Positions 8,201 to 16,712 of a stretch of 64,000 nucleotides of DNA are shown in pieces. How positions within the stretch are numbered: the first letter of the stretch is position 1; every line of letters begins with the position of its first letter. Source of the stretch: G963701675 sp963701675 (lineage in GTDB: Bacteria > Planctomycetota > Planctomycetia > Gemmatales > Gemmataceae); contig OY969623.1 in the NCBI GenBank assembly GCA_963701675.1, positions 6,448,001 through 6,512,000 on the forward strand, written 5' to 3'. The notes under the pieces were generated by a model. It was given only the letters and a program-made list of their open reading frames with translations. It was not told the DNA's origin and searched no databases. The translations under genes and the position numbers were made by a program.

Positions 8201-8690
8201 GGGCCCACGTAAACCGGACGAAAAACTGCGGCTGGAGGTGTACGATGTGGCTGCGAGACGCTGTATTAGGCGCTTTGGCCGGGCCGACTTGCGGGCTCCC
8301 GATGGTGGGCTTGGAGGCCATCTTTCCCCCGACGGTCGACGCTTACTTGTGGCACTTGGCGGAGGAGCCATGACGGCAATCGACCTGATTGATGGCAGCG
8401 AGTCTTATCCGGTGACAGGTTTGGAGTTCTCAGAAAACATGGAACGAACGGCACATTTCGCTGCGCCGAACGAATGGTGCAACTACGACCGTATCCGCGT
8501 ATCGTCGCTCGACTCGTCAGGATCGCCTTTGGAACTGTTCAACCTCGATCTCTCAAACATCACCGGGCCGAATGTATGTTATCTCAGCCCCAGCGGCCGC
8601 TATCTTGCGTGGCGCGATGGGACCGGCGGCATCACCATCGCTGATCTACCAGCGCTGGAAACGGCAGTTGGCGGATTCCTAGCCGATTAA
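5289..8690 (+). CDS. Transmembrane Ser/Thr protein kinase with WD40-like C-terminal region
   Basis: The product has 1133 residues. An acidic N-terminal extension (~1-80) is followed by a Hanks-type kinase domain (~82-375): Gly loop LGRGACGTVY, Lys115, HRDVKPSN starting at His206, DFG at 252, and GTLAYMPPEQAQG. A single membrane helix at ~400-422 is followed by a long region with WD40-like beta repeats (HPDGRAVSLL, FSPDASQIAVG, WSPDAKLLAVG and similar). The kinase side is predicted cytoplasmic and the propeller on the other side of the membrane as sensor or scaffold. Residues 217-248, between HRD and DFG, are encoded by a heptamer repeat hairpin. Catalytic residues are intact. It lies behind an ECF sigma gene and is probably its signalling partner. 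Confidence 0.9.
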   Translation: MNDPISIDDAELLSEDIAEEYLEHLHAGNAPDRARWLDAHPDIAEVLNRHLSVIERIHRTAQESNGTSTALGAGLPTPPPDHIGRYAILEVLGRGACGTVYHAYDPKFDRDVALKVLRPDLAADPQYGSRFRREARIAAQLRHPHIVPVHASGEEDGRVYLDMAFIPGESLEERLAAGPLSFADAADLVEKLADALHYAHSQGIIHRDVKPSNILLEGSGARGQGSGVRSQDQGSESSLTPDPWPLTPVLTDFGLARRAAGEASLTEHGQVIGTLAYMPPEQAQGGGHQADARSDVYSLGAVLYRLLSGRVPFPDDGSFVSQIHRIVHHEPPTPRTVNRAVPRDLETICLKAMAKDPADRFTTAAAMADELRRWRKDESLTIRPPTWWEKGRRWARRNRAVANVTFAAAVLVVAVGFLALLAWRNAVLETRTNAEAQYIRLLYQARQRILTPIVGRRVEGQRLLESVKVHGARMQDAARRHHLDLVARSLYAMSLGVPDFVAKEADTVKLPEVFWKMWPIALHPDGKVMVIGTYNGPVRWDRGGSPNLPPDLDPNLHRPRIAFSPEGNYLAFAPEAGGLILYPGDVDTTPIAKWASTKNGTVQTIGFHPDGRAVSLLCSDGTIQWLSVPNLNEASVWPSDSTLGEVTVAAFSPDASQIAVGDASGNVRVRFRDGKPMKVHSASDDATQVESLAWSPDAKLLAVGRRDGTVELCEADNGRIRWRGSISATGVSNLVFDPLGRWLLGGWRHSTLRTWDVASGRQVLTLDYSTPMGFSRDGRTLAVGNQMNAAFVEMVPPATVCPLSGHRRAVEHLAWSRNERFLVSLDSSYEIRVWDLERGTSIMAVPAPRSDSQFFPMNARVGITDDGAVVAYASAGTNDSHAYMYDVASGHVLGSWLLPGGFESMAFNGKAFVLVREECASADAPRQSIVYEWAIGHEPQKLHALRESEAGDQLGYFASELTPDARYFRWWGPRKPDEKLRLEVYDVAARRCIRRFGRADLRAPDGGLGGHLSPDGRRLLVALGGGAMTAIDLIDGSESYPVTGLEFSENMERTAHFAAPNEWCNYDRIRVSSLDSSGSPLELFNLDLSNITGPNVCYLSPSGRYLAWRDGTGGITIADLPALETAVGGFLAD
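5939..6031. repeat. Heptamer (GGGGTCA) inverted tandem repeat inside kinase CDS
   Basis: The left arm 5939-5966 is four heptamers (GGGGTCA, GGGGCCA, GGGGCCA, GGGGTCA), followed by degenerate units to 5993. The right arm 6004-6031 is four units of TGACCCC/TGGCCCC. The outer 28-bp arms are complementary at 27 positions. The whole block is 93 bp, exactly 31 codons, so it keeps the kinase frame and adds a Gly/Ser/Pro/Gln-rich loop. Confidence 0.9.
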
Positions 8691-8854
8691 CAGCGCAAGA
8701 AAACGAAAATCCATTCCCGCGCTTTTCGGCAGTGTGTGTCTTACTCTTTAGCTCGCACGATTGCGACGCCGTCACGCTGGCGGGGGAGGAACATCTTGTC
8801 TTTCCCAGCGGACCAATACCACCACAAATGCCCAATGAAACGCGGGGGTCTCTT

Positions 8855-10872
8855 ATGTTCTCTCTTCGAAAGCGCTCGCAAGCTACTCAAAGCCACGTGC
8901 GAAAAACGCGTTGGACGTGTCGGCCATCATTCGTCGCTTTGGAAAATCGTTGTCTGCCGTCAACGTTTTCATTGGCCTTCGACTCTCTCCCGAGTGCCCA
9001 AGGCTGGAACTACGCATCAAACGGTCCATCGGAAAACGCCGCCTATTGGGTCGACGGCACTAAGCTAACTCAAAACACAATGGCGACGGGCGTCACTTAC
9101 GCCCAATACAACAAGAATGCTTCGATTGATCCGACCAAAGCGTTTACCATTGAAACTCGCGTCAGAGTGATCGACAGCGAGACTACGGCGTGTTGCGCCC
9201 GGCGACGGCATTTCAGGCAATCGGTGCCACTGGCACCGAGTATTTTGGCTTTGGACTGAACAAGACAACTATCTACGCGCCATACGGTAAAGCTGGTTCC
9301 CTGTTTAATACCATCGACCCCACCCAGTTCCATACGTACCGGATCGAAGCAAACCCGGGCGTGAACGTCAGCATCTTCGTAGACGACGTCCTCCTCGTTT
9401 CGACGGTTCCCCCTCTGGTGGGGTCCGCAAATACTCTCTTACTTGGTAACGCTTCAAGCTTTGAAAACGGTCATGCTGAAGTTACGCACTACAAATTCAC
9501 GCAGGACACCTGCTCCACCGGCGACGATGTCGTCCTCACCTCGATCCGAACCGAGGACTCCCGCCAAATCCTCGTCGATTACGACATCAACAACCCCGCT
9601 CTGGCGGACAAGACATTCAACATCGGCATCTACCGCTCGCCTGACGAGGATTTCGACACGAGCGACGACGTGAAAATCGGATCGGTAACGATTTCAGGCC
9701 CACTGGCGATGGTGGGCCAGTATTTTGACGTGCCTGTAAACTTGGATTTCGACACAGCACTCGCACCAAGTTTCAATCTGAAGTACGTCATCGGCGTTGC
9801 CGATCCTGAGGGCACGCTGGATGGGTTCGGCCTGGATAGCTGCGATGCGCATTTTCGAAAGGTTGTCATTAGCGCTGTGTCCGTTGGCTTCCAGGTACCT
9901 TGCTTTAGTACTTCTGAACCTGAATGGGTTACCACGATGGCAACTTCACTTAAGCAAGCCGGCTATGATGAAGTCGTTCCGTTCTGGTGGACCAGCTGCA
10001 TTCCCTACCCCACCTATGATGATCGCGCGTCGAGCGACCTTTTTAACAGGCTTTCTTTGAAAGCGAGCGGGCTGATTCCGGCATTGGGAGAGAATGACTC
10101 AATTGACCTGCACTTGATTGGCCACAGCCGCGGTGCTGTTGTCGTCAGCGGCACGATGGAGCTTTGGCAGGAACTCAACATACCTCAAGCAAAAGCCGGG
10201 TACATGAAGTTAACGCTCTTAGACCCCCATCCGGCGACCAACACATACGGGCTAAACGCAAGCATTTCCTCAAAGCCGAAAGCAGATGGTTACAAGGCGA
10301 TCCAAGCTCTAATGAATGACGCGCCAATAACAGTCGCGGCGCGCGTGAACGAGGTAGAGGATTTCTGGCAGCGTACACACTACTATGAGGGGTTGCAGGG
10401 TAAGGAAGCAACCGTTAATCTCTGGGGACTTGACCACGAAGATATCAACGTAATGGGATCGCAGACCAACGTCTTTAGTTACAACCTCTCAGCCGCATAC
10501 GAGTGCGGCAAGATCATTGGTCACACTGAAGTACATGAGTTCTATCAATCCACAATTCCAGGAAGTGGATGCCGATCAATCAAGAACGACACGCGCAACA
10601 CCTCTGAATTCGGCGGCAGGGTCGTCGTCGGCTCCAGTCCAGCGCCGATTCCGCCACCGGATCGGCCGTCTGCCAATTTAGCATTGGCACACAGTGCCAG
10701 CGACCTGATGAATCCCGCCCTTAGTAGCTCGGTGCCGGATTCCGATGCTGCGACGATGGTTGCCAAAACATCATCCGCACAGCCGATTGAACCGCCCACA
10801 CCATGCAGCCGCCTCGCCGCAACCGATTGGTTGACATCCACCATCCCCGACCCACTCGCCCTCGACCTGTAA
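8855..10872 (+). pseudogene. Secreted LamG/lipase-like surface protein, interrupted by a frameshift
   Basis: Two frames form one protein. The first part (ATG at 8855, alternative 8828) runs to ~9185: a basic N-terminus, FVALENRCLPSTF (a variant of the L-E-x-L-E-x-R-x-x-P-S block of planctomycete surface proteins) and the start of a concanavalin/LamG-like domain. It continues in another frame from ~9181 (DYGVLRPATAFQ, then FGFGLNKTTIYAP, FVDDVLLVSTVPP). Then come a beta-rich CARDB-like domain (~9530-9850) and an alpha/beta-hydrolase segment with nucleophile elbow GHSRG (~10120). It ends with a Pro/Ser-rich tail and TDWLTSTIPDPLALDL. A one-base change near 9175-9187 would restore the frame. Ester substrate unknown; decay versus consensus error undecided. 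Confidence 0.7.
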
Positions 10873-11000
10873 TCCAAAATCGACCGCCCAATATGCGCTG
10901 CGGGGTACGTGAAATGCCCGCGGCGTTTTCGCTTTCCGGTGATGTCACGCCTGTGATACACTGACCCAGTCGGCCCGATTCTGGTTATGGGGGTGTCGCC

Positions 11001-11234
11001 ATGTCAGCTGTTCCATTGAGCGAAGCACACGCTCGACTACCGGAGTTAATCTCTGCCTTAAAACCCGGCGAAGCGCTGCCTATCCATCAGAATGGCGAAA
11101 CCGTTGCCACGCTAACAACAAGCAACGCCGCAGCTGGCCGTGCCAGCCCGGAAGTGCGAAGCACATTACTGGATGGACGCCGTTTGCTATGTCGATTCAT
11201 CAACCGCGCGGGAGGCTTCAGCCAACCGGGTTAG
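11001..11234 (+). CDS. Phd/YefM-like antitoxin, C-terminus probably frameshifted
   Basis: A 77-residue ORF. Residues 1-40 (VPLSEAHARLPELISALKPG, then EALPIHQNGETVATL) match the N-terminal DNA-binding half of Phd/YefM antitoxins. After ~residue 45 the frame gives an unfamiliar Arg-rich end. The +1 frame around 11145 reads QPGSAKHITGW, resembling the usual Phd C-terminal PGSAKG region, so a one-base frameshift near 11140 is likely. No cognate toxin follows; the next gene is convergent and overlaps the last 48 bases. It is probably an orphan or decaying antitoxin. Confidence 0.45.
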   Translation: MSAVPLSEAHARLPELISALKPGEALPIHQNGETVATLTTSNAAAGRASPEVRSTLLDGRRLLCRFINRAGGFSQPG

Positions 11235-11411
11235 CATTTGCCGATTCCGGGCATCGTTTTCACGGCGGATCAGTTCGAACCGACGTTGGACGACGTCGTC
11301 CGGCCCGTGCAGTAGATATGGCAAGGATTCGCGCATTGCGCGGAGCGTAAGTGTTAGTCGTTCGCCGGGTGTCATGCGGCGGTATGCTTCCAGAGATTCG
11401 CGACTTAACAT
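11187..11411 (-). CDS. Conserved small protein of unknown function, 74 aa
   Basis: A charged, entirely helical-looking protein: LEAYRRMTPGERLTLTLRAM, a middle with LLHGPDDVVQRRFELIRREN and DARNRQMLTRLAEASRA. I recall proteins of this pattern, with TPGERL near the start and RRFELLRREND, as short planctomycete genes near antitoxins or nucleotidyltransferases; the function is not known to me. It overlaps the Phd-like ORF on the other strand by 48 bases and is divergent from the kinase at 11587. It lacks a signal peptide. Confidence 0.55.
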   Translation of the reverse strand: MLSRESLEAYRRMTPGERLTLTLRAMRESLPYLLHGPDDVVQRRFELIRRENDARNRQMLTRLAEASRAVDEST

Positions 11412-11586
11412 GGCTTTGAACGTTCGTTCGCTGCAAGGTATCCGGCCGAAACGAAGAAATATGGCCGAGCGGCGTCTGAAAACCGCAGACCTCCCCGCAC
11501 TGCCGCCAAACGCAACCTAAGTTTCATTAGGCCGCGCCGCCGTGTTGCGGTGCTGGGAAGCCGTCCGTACGGTGGGGTACGAAAGT

Positions 11587-12960
11587 ATGATGGGCCGGGT
11601 CTTTCTCGGGCGATATCAAACCGTCCGCCTGTTGGGCGAAGGCGGAATGGGGCGAGTGTACTTGGCACGGCAACTCGACCTGGGTCGGCAGGTCGTCGTC
11701 AAGGTCATGCACGAGCACATTGCCTCCGAGCCGAAGTTTCAGGAGCGTTTTCAACGCGAGACGCTCCTGATGGCCCGTTTTCAACATCCGTATGTCGTCA
11801 CGCTGTTCGACGCGTCGCTCAACGATCCGCAAGGACCGTGCATCATCATGGAGTATATCCGCGGCGTCACGCTTGATGCACTCCGCAAAAGCAATCGTGA
11901 AAAGCTGGGCCCCGGTCGCGTCGCACGGCTGCTCGGACAACTGTGCGAAGCCTTGCAAGCCGCCCATGGGCAGGGCATTATCCATCGCGATCTGAAGCCG
12001 TCGAACCTGATGGTGGTCGATTCGGACTCGCCGTACGAAAAGATTAAAATCATGGACTTCGGCCTTGCCCGGCTGATTGGGGAGTCTGCGGTTCGACACG
12101 GATCATCCACTTGCGGCGATTTCGCCGTAGGCACACCGGCGTACATTTGCCCGGAACAGGTGCGTGGCGAAGCGGTCGATCATCGATCCGATCTCTACAG
12201 CGTCGGCGTGATCTTGTACGAGCTTCTGACCGGGCGCAAGCCGTTCGTCGGTGAATCGGCGATGGACATTTTGTTGGCGCATGCAACGGAAGAGCCGCCG
12301 CCTCTTACTGAGGTCGACGAGGATTTGGACCTGCCGCCAGGAGTTGAGAAACTCGTACTTGATTGTCTTGCCAAAGACCCGGCACACCGTCCGTCTAGTG
12401 CTCGTGAATTGGCGGAACGATTCGAGACGGCGTTGGCGCGAGAAGACTTGGATTCGGATGCCGTGATTCCCGAAGCTCTGCCGGTCGTGGAGCAGCCGGA
12501 AATCGATAACCCCTCGACGACCGACTCCGACGTATTGGTGTATCGCCTCGAAGCATGGATGCCGGAGTCCATCGCCCTCTACAAGCTCCGCGGCTACATG
12601 AACGACGTAGGCGGGGACGTGGTCCAATCCGATCCGGGACGTGTGCGCGTATGCATCGGCGGGCCGGGCAGCGCTTATCAACTGCGTGGGCGTGGCTTAT
12701 CGTGGTTGGGATTGAGCCGAAACGCCGGCCGAATCGAAATGGACCTTCGCATGCAACACACCGATCTGGCACGCAGTAATCATCTGCTGATTACGGTGGT
12801 CATGCGCTCTCTCAACGGCAATTCCGCCTTCGACCCGCACTGGCGCACCGTGGCAACTCAAATCTACTGCGACCTGCGGGCGTATTTGATGGGAAAGTCG
12901 GGAGGGGGAGCGGGAGAAGAATTCAGAATTCAGAATTCAGAATTCAGAATCAAAAAATGA
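11587..12960 (+). CDS. Soluble Ser/Thr protein kinase with unusual C-terminal domain
   Basis: The product has 457 residues from the ATG at 11587, with a second ATG at 11590; a GTG at 11542 is less likely because the kinase fold starts at GRYQTVRLLGEGGMGRVYLA. Hanks kinase features: Lys39, HRDLKPSN starting at His133, DFG at 157, GTPAYICPEQ, and HRSDLYSVGVILYELLTGR. There is no membrane segment. Residues ~310-440 form a separate domain of unknown role (YRLEAWMPESIALYKLRGYM, GGPGSAYQLRGRGLSWLGLS). The last 12 residues and the stop are encoded by a GAATTCA heptamer array, so the original C-terminus has been replaced or extended. The gene is convergent with the DUF11 gene at 13035. Confidence 0.88.
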   Translation: MMGRVFLGRYQTVRLLGEGGMGRVYLARQLDLGRQVVVKVMHEHIASEPKFQERFQRETLLMARFQHPYVVTLFDASLNDPQGPCIIMEYIRGVTLDALRKSNREKLGPGRVARLLGQLCEALQAAHGQGIIHRDLKPSNLMVVDSDSPYEKIKIMDFGLARLIGESAVRHGSSTCGDFAVGTPAYICPEQVRGEAVDHRSDLYSVGVILYELLTGRKPFVGESAMDILLAHATEEPPPLTEVDEDLDLPPGVEKLVLDCLAKDPAHRPSSARELAERFETALAREDLDSDAVIPEALPVVEQPEIDNPSTTDSDVLVYRLEAWMPESIALYKLRGYMNDVGGDVVQSDPGRVRVCIGGPGSAYQLRGRGLSWLGLSRNAGRIEMDLRMQHTDLARSNHLLITVVMRSLNGNSAFDPHWRTVATQIYCDLRAYLMGKSGGGAGEEFRIQNSEFRIKK

Positions 12961-13031
12961 GCAGACTTGTTTCCGATAATGCTTAGGGCAGCCGCACGAT
13001 AGCATTACTCTGAATTCTGAATTCTGAATTC
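12919..13031. repeat. Inverted pair of GAATTCA heptamer arrays
   Basis: Four copies of GAATTCA run from 12919 to 12946 plus a partial unit to 12951. Three copies of the complement TGAATTC lie at 13011-13031, 60 bases further on. The left array is inside the kinase 3' end; the right array ends just before the stop of the convergent gene. As RNA, each strand could fold into a hairpin, so the pair may serve as a two-way terminator. Confidence 0.85.
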
Positions 13032-13034
13032 TCA

Positions 13035-14468
13035 CTAACGAACTTTTGCCTGGAATCTGACCATTCCGCTTTTGCCGGGGGGGAGGTCGCCGCCGATTTG
13101 CCAGCGGAGGGCGAGGGAGCCGCCGTCGTTTTCCTGCGTTGTGAAAACGTTGTCGCGGTCGGAGAGGGCGGTCCCGGGGATGTACTCTAACCGCGGCGTC
13201 AAGCTGTCAGAGACGACGACATTGTTCATGGGCTGGCCGCCGGTGTTCGTGTACTTCAGATAGAACGTGGCGATGTCGCCGACGCGGGCTGCCTTCGGTT
13301 CGCACCACTTGCACAGAAGCAATGGGCCACATGGCGGTTCCTTGATACACACGCCTACGACTTCAACACCCTTCACGACACCGCGTGCCTCGGCCGTTTC
13401 AAGCATCTGTTCGACGCGAAGGAGTCCGGTCAAAGAGTCGATTTCGCTGGGCCGAATTCGCCCGACGGCGGACTCGGGTGCATAGATCTGGAGATTGATC
13501 TTCGGATTGCGCAGTTCTTCTATTATCACTTGAGCATGCGTCGAGACGGTCGCCTCGGGGTTGACGACGATGCTGTACCCGGCCGGCGTTACTTCGGTTC
13601 GTAGCGCGATAAACCGTGGTGCGAAAATGCAGCAACGGTTTGACACGACAATCCGGCGGCAGCCTTTGCATTCGTACTCGGCGGCGGCGTCGCTAGGATC
13701 CAGTCCGCGAAGATGTCCGAAATCGCCGAGGCCGACCGGAAGCTTGGTGTCGCCGCCGTCGCAGATGCACTCCTCGAATGCGCCACGTGGGCCGGCACTT
13801 GGATCATAAATCTGGTGACAGGCCCAGGGCAGCGTAGGAGGTACGAGCGGCTGTGGAATCGCGGCATCTCCCGGGAATTGGATAGTTCCGGGAATTGCAC
13901 TGCGAGCCAATTCGTCGGCATCCGGCAACCGTTCACCAAAACGGAGAATAACCATCGTTCGGCCACAACGACGTGCTTCGTCAAAGATGCAGCGCGTCGG
14001 CAAGACGTCGAGTTCAATGGGTTGGTCACGCTGGGTCGCCACCGGGAAAGCCGTGCACGGGTCTTCCAGGTAGTACACCTTGGTAATGAACGCGCCGGAA
14101 AGGACGCGTTCAATGTCTTCTTTCGAGAATGCGATGGGGACGGGAAATTCCGCCGCATTGACGTACGCTGGATACGCCACGACGCCGCGGACTTCGACCG
14201 TGGGAAACAACGACAAGCCAGGGCGTCCGGCTATGTCCGTCAGTTGTACGCGATAGATGTATCCTGGGCGCAAGCCGACGGTGACCGGCATGTCAAACGC
14301 TTGGGCAACCGGATCGCCGTGGTAGAAGAGTGCTCTGGCCTGCGCGGGGCCGGTGAATTTGACATAGAGCAATTGAGTGCCTACACCGGTCCGCACGGGC
14401 CCGGTGGCAATCGTCGCCGCCACGGGGACCGAGAGCACGAACGCAATGGCTAGTAGGGTTTTCTTCAT
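13035..14468 (-). CDS. Secreted protein with DUF11-type C-terminal domain; second gene of a two-gene unit
   Basis: A 477-residue protein with a Sec signal peptide (MKKTLLAIAFVLSVPVAATI). Residues ~60-185 form a beta-rich module shared with the upstream lipoprotein: GYIYRVQLTDI, FPVPIAFSKEDIERVLSGAF, KVYYLEDP. A Cys-rich middle follows (ECICDGG, YECKGCRRI, SNRCCIF), and the last ~85 residues (KAARVGDIATFYLKYTNTGG, NVVVSDSLTPRLEYIPGTAL, LPPGKSGMVRF) match the DUF11 conserved-repeat domain of envelope proteins. It follows the lipoprotein gene by 21 bases. The role is probably structural in the envelope; the exact function is unknown. Confidence 0.75.
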   Translation of the reverse strand: MKKTLLAIAFVLSVPVAATIATGPVRTGVGTQLLYVKFTGPAQARALFYHGDPVAQAFDMPVTVGLRPGYIYRVQLTDIAGRPGLSLFPTVEVRGVVAYPAYVNAAEFPVPIAFSKEDIERVLSGAFITKVYYLEDPCTAFPVATQRDQPIELDVLPTRCIFDEARRCGRTMVILRFGERLPDADELARSAIPGTIQFPGDAAIPQPLVPPTLPWACHQIYDPSAGPRGAFEECICDGGDTKLPVGLGDFGHLRGLDPSDAAAEYECKGCRRIVVSNRCCIFAPRFIALRTEVTPAGYSIVVNPEATVSTHAQVIIEELRNPKINLQIYAPESAVGRIRPSEIDSLTGLLRVEQMLETAEARGVVKGVEVVGVCIKEPPCGPLLLCKWCEPKAARVGDIATFYLKYTNTGGQPMNNVVVSDSLTPRLEYIPGTALSDRDNVFTTQENDGGSLALRWQIGGDLPPGKSGMVRFQAKVR

Positions 14469-14489
14469 GGTTGCGGCAGAACAGGCGAC

Positions 14490-15554
14490 CTACTTTTTCA
14501 TGTAAGTGACTGGCTTGATCGCGCCCGACTCCATCATCATTCGGGCCGGCGCCGGCGTTGAACCGGCCGGCAGTCCGCCGTCCATCATCGGGTTGGAGCC
14601 GTCCATCGCCGGTGTGTTCGGTGCTTCGAGGTCGATGTTGCCTACGCGCACGACGGCCAGAATACTGCCGCGACGGCACGCTTCGGCGATCGGGTCAGCC
14701 CCAGGTTCGAGCCGCGTCGAAATGATCTCGCTCGGTCCAGCCGTCGCCAGGTCCTGGAATTGCGGATCGGGCAGATAGATCACCTTCACCAGGTAGTTTC
14801 CGGCTTTGATTTGTGCGAAATCCTCGTCTGTGAACGCGATCGGCACGGCACTGTGAGCGAGGAACACGGCCGTCTTCGCGTTGGCGGGCACCACTTCGAG
14901 TGTCGGATAAACGACCAGGTCGCCCTGGTTCGGAATGTTGCTCAGGCGAAGCCGATATATCGCGCCTTGCAGGAAGTTGTATCGTGCCGGCACTTTGAGC
15001 TGGTTGGCGTCATAGCCCGGTTGCCCGGCCATGCTGGACCCGAACCAGGCGATACGCATGTCGTTCGGGGCCGCGAATCGTATCGAGGTGCGTTGCGAGG
15101 AAACGCCGCCTGGCATACCGTCTGCCATTCCGCCGGTGAGGGCGCCCACAGCGGCCACCGCTCCTGGAGGCGCTCCGGCGCCAACGCCGGACGGGCCCAT
15201 CGGGGAACCCGGCGCCAAGGTCATCATGTTGCCGTAAGCATTGACGGCGGCGCCGCCCGGCGGGCAATTTCCAGCCGAGCACGACCCGCCCCAATGGGCA
15301 GCTTGCATGATCTCCGGCGGCATATGGGAGGCAGTCTTCGCTTTACCCTTGCTCGGCTTCATCGGCGGACCAGAGTTGGCGTAGCACGCCCCGTCTTCGC
15401 ACATGTAGCCAGGTTCGGCAAATGGGCCGTACTTGGCCGGTCCGTGTTTAGCGCTGGCGTGGCCGCCGCCGCAACTTGTGCATCCGTGTTTGCTCGCCGA
15501 TCGACAACCGCCGAGCATCGCCGCCACCATACAAACCACTGCCAGACGTTTCAT
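14490..15554 (-). CDS. Putative lipoprotein sharing a module with its downstream neighbour
   Basis: The protein has 354 residues from the ATG at 15554; the longer ORF start at 15608 is rejected because the lipoprotein signal begins at MKRLAVVCMVAAMLGGC (lipobox LGGC). A low-complexity Gly/Met/Pro/Ala-rich segment (~30-160) with SKHGCTSCGGGH follows. The shared module at ~190-300 has GAIYRLRLSNI, HSAVPIAFTDEDFAQIKAGN, KVIYLPDP and RRGSILAVVRVG, each with a counterpart in the next gene. It is predicted to be anchored in a membrane facing the periplasm or outside. It is divergent from the gene at 15685 and is the first gene of the pair. Confidence 0.7.
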   Translation of the reverse strand: MKRLAVVCMVAAMLGGCRSASKHGCTSCGGGHASAKHGPAKYGPFAEPGYMCEDGACYANSGPPMKPSKGKAKTASHMPPEIMQAAHWGGSCSAGNCPPGGAAVNAYGNMMTLAPGSPMGPSGVGAGAPPGAVAAVGALTGGMADGMPGGVSSQRTSIRFAAPNDMRIAWFGSSMAGQPGYDANQLKVPARYNFLQGAIYRLRLSNIPNQGDLVVYPTLEVVPANAKTAVFLAHSAVPIAFTDEDFAQIKAGNYLVKVIYLPDPQFQDLATAGPSEIISTRLEPGADPIAEACRRGSILAVVRVGNIDLEAPNTPAMDGSNPMMDGGLPAGSTPAPARMMMESGAIKPVTYMKK

Positions 15555-15684
15555 GGATTGTCCTCCAGCCGACGCACAAGCGCGTGGACTGCACTGTCGT
15601 CCGTCCATTCTTTTCGTGGTCGTCCGTGGATATACTCGACAGGAGACAAAGCTGAACTTTCGTTAAAAAGCGAAGAACTCCCCC

Positions 15685-16608
15685 ATGTGTACGATCCGCT
15701 CCGTTTGGATTCTTTTCCCAGTCAGCGTTGGCGTCCTAATTTCCCAAGTCGCGGCGCAGCAACCTTCGGCGCCGGGGCCAGGAATCGTGGCGGAGAAGAA
15801 AGACACTCCGTCCGCACCGCGACTGGACGAAAAAGGAGCGGCGTGGCTACGAGACGCAATTAATGCCCTGGACCCGAAGAGCCATCCTTGGATCGAAGCA
15901 AACTTGTGGCAACAGGTCGATGTTCACGGCCTGTACTTTCAGGCGGATGGCCTTTACCTGTCGGGTCCCGATCATCGCCTCCGTGTGGAGCTAAATTTGA
16001 AATGGGGAGACGCAACCGGCAGTTTGTTGTCGGTGTGCGACGGCGCAACCATTTGGGAACGATTGCAACTCGGCTCGAAGGGTGTGCCCCGGATCAACAA
16101 GACCGACCTCAAGAAGCTCAAGGAAGCCCTCGGCGCCCCTGGTGTTGCGGAGGCGATTCGCAAGGATTTCTGGAATGCGACAGGTTTCATGGGCGTGGCC
16201 CCGCTGCTCCAGCAGATTCAACAGCAAATGACCGTCACCAACCACCAGCGAACAACGTGGCACGGACATGACGTGGTGAAACTGACCGCGTTCTGGTCGG
16301 AAAATACCGCGAAGACGCTGGTTCAGCCAAATCGTCCGTGGCCGGCGTTCTTGCCCAGGAAGTGTTACCTCTACTTAGGCGCCGCCGACGGCCCTGCGAA
16401 GTACTGGCCTTACCGTTTGGAATGGTGGGGACCGACGCCGACGAGGACCGAGGACACCTTGTTGATTCAAATGGAGCTTCGTGCTCCCAAACTCGACCAA
16501 CCGCTTCCTGCCGACCGGGTGGCGAAGGAATTCCGTTTTGACCCCGGCGATGCCAAGGTCGACGATCTGACGGATCTGCATCTCCGAGCGATCAAGGCTC
16601 AGAAATAA
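15685..16608 (+). CDS. Secreted protein, LolA-like fold suspected
   Basis: A 307-residue protein with a signal peptide (residues 1-24, ending SQVAAQQ). It has a mixed beta/alpha pattern: WIEANLWQQVDVHGLYFQAD, LSGPDHRLRVELNLKWGDAT, SVCDGATIWERLQLGSKGV, then WPYRLEWWGPTP and LIQMELRAPKLDQPLPAD, ending EFRFDPGDAKVDDLT. The sequence of strands and the closing F-x-F-x-P motif resemble planctomycete proteins with a LolA/DUF2092-type lipid-binding half-barrel. This assignment is by pattern only. Its location is periplasmic or external. Confidence 0.5.
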   Translation: MCTIRSVWILFPVSVGVLISQVAAQQPSAPGPGIVAEKKDTPSAPRLDEKGAAWLRDAINALDPKSHPWIEANLWQQVDVHGLYFQADGLYLSGPDHRLRVELNLKWGDATGSLLSVCDGATIWERLQLGSKGVPRINKTDLKKLKEALGAPGVAEAIRKDFWNATGFMGVAPLLQQIQQQMTVTNHQRTTWHGHDVVKLTAFWSENTAKTLVQPNRPWPAFLPRKCYLYLGAADGPAKYWPYRLEWWGPTPTRTEDTLLIQMELRAPKLDQPLPADRVAKEFRFDPGDAKVDDLTDLHLRAIKAQK

Positions 16609-16712
16609 CCCATCCACGCGGTCCGCTTGACTCCGCATGCAGCCCTTGGTATAAGCCCACGCCGAGCGGACTACGTATCCGCGCTGCGCCTCCGATTGGA
16701 ACAGAGGCCACG

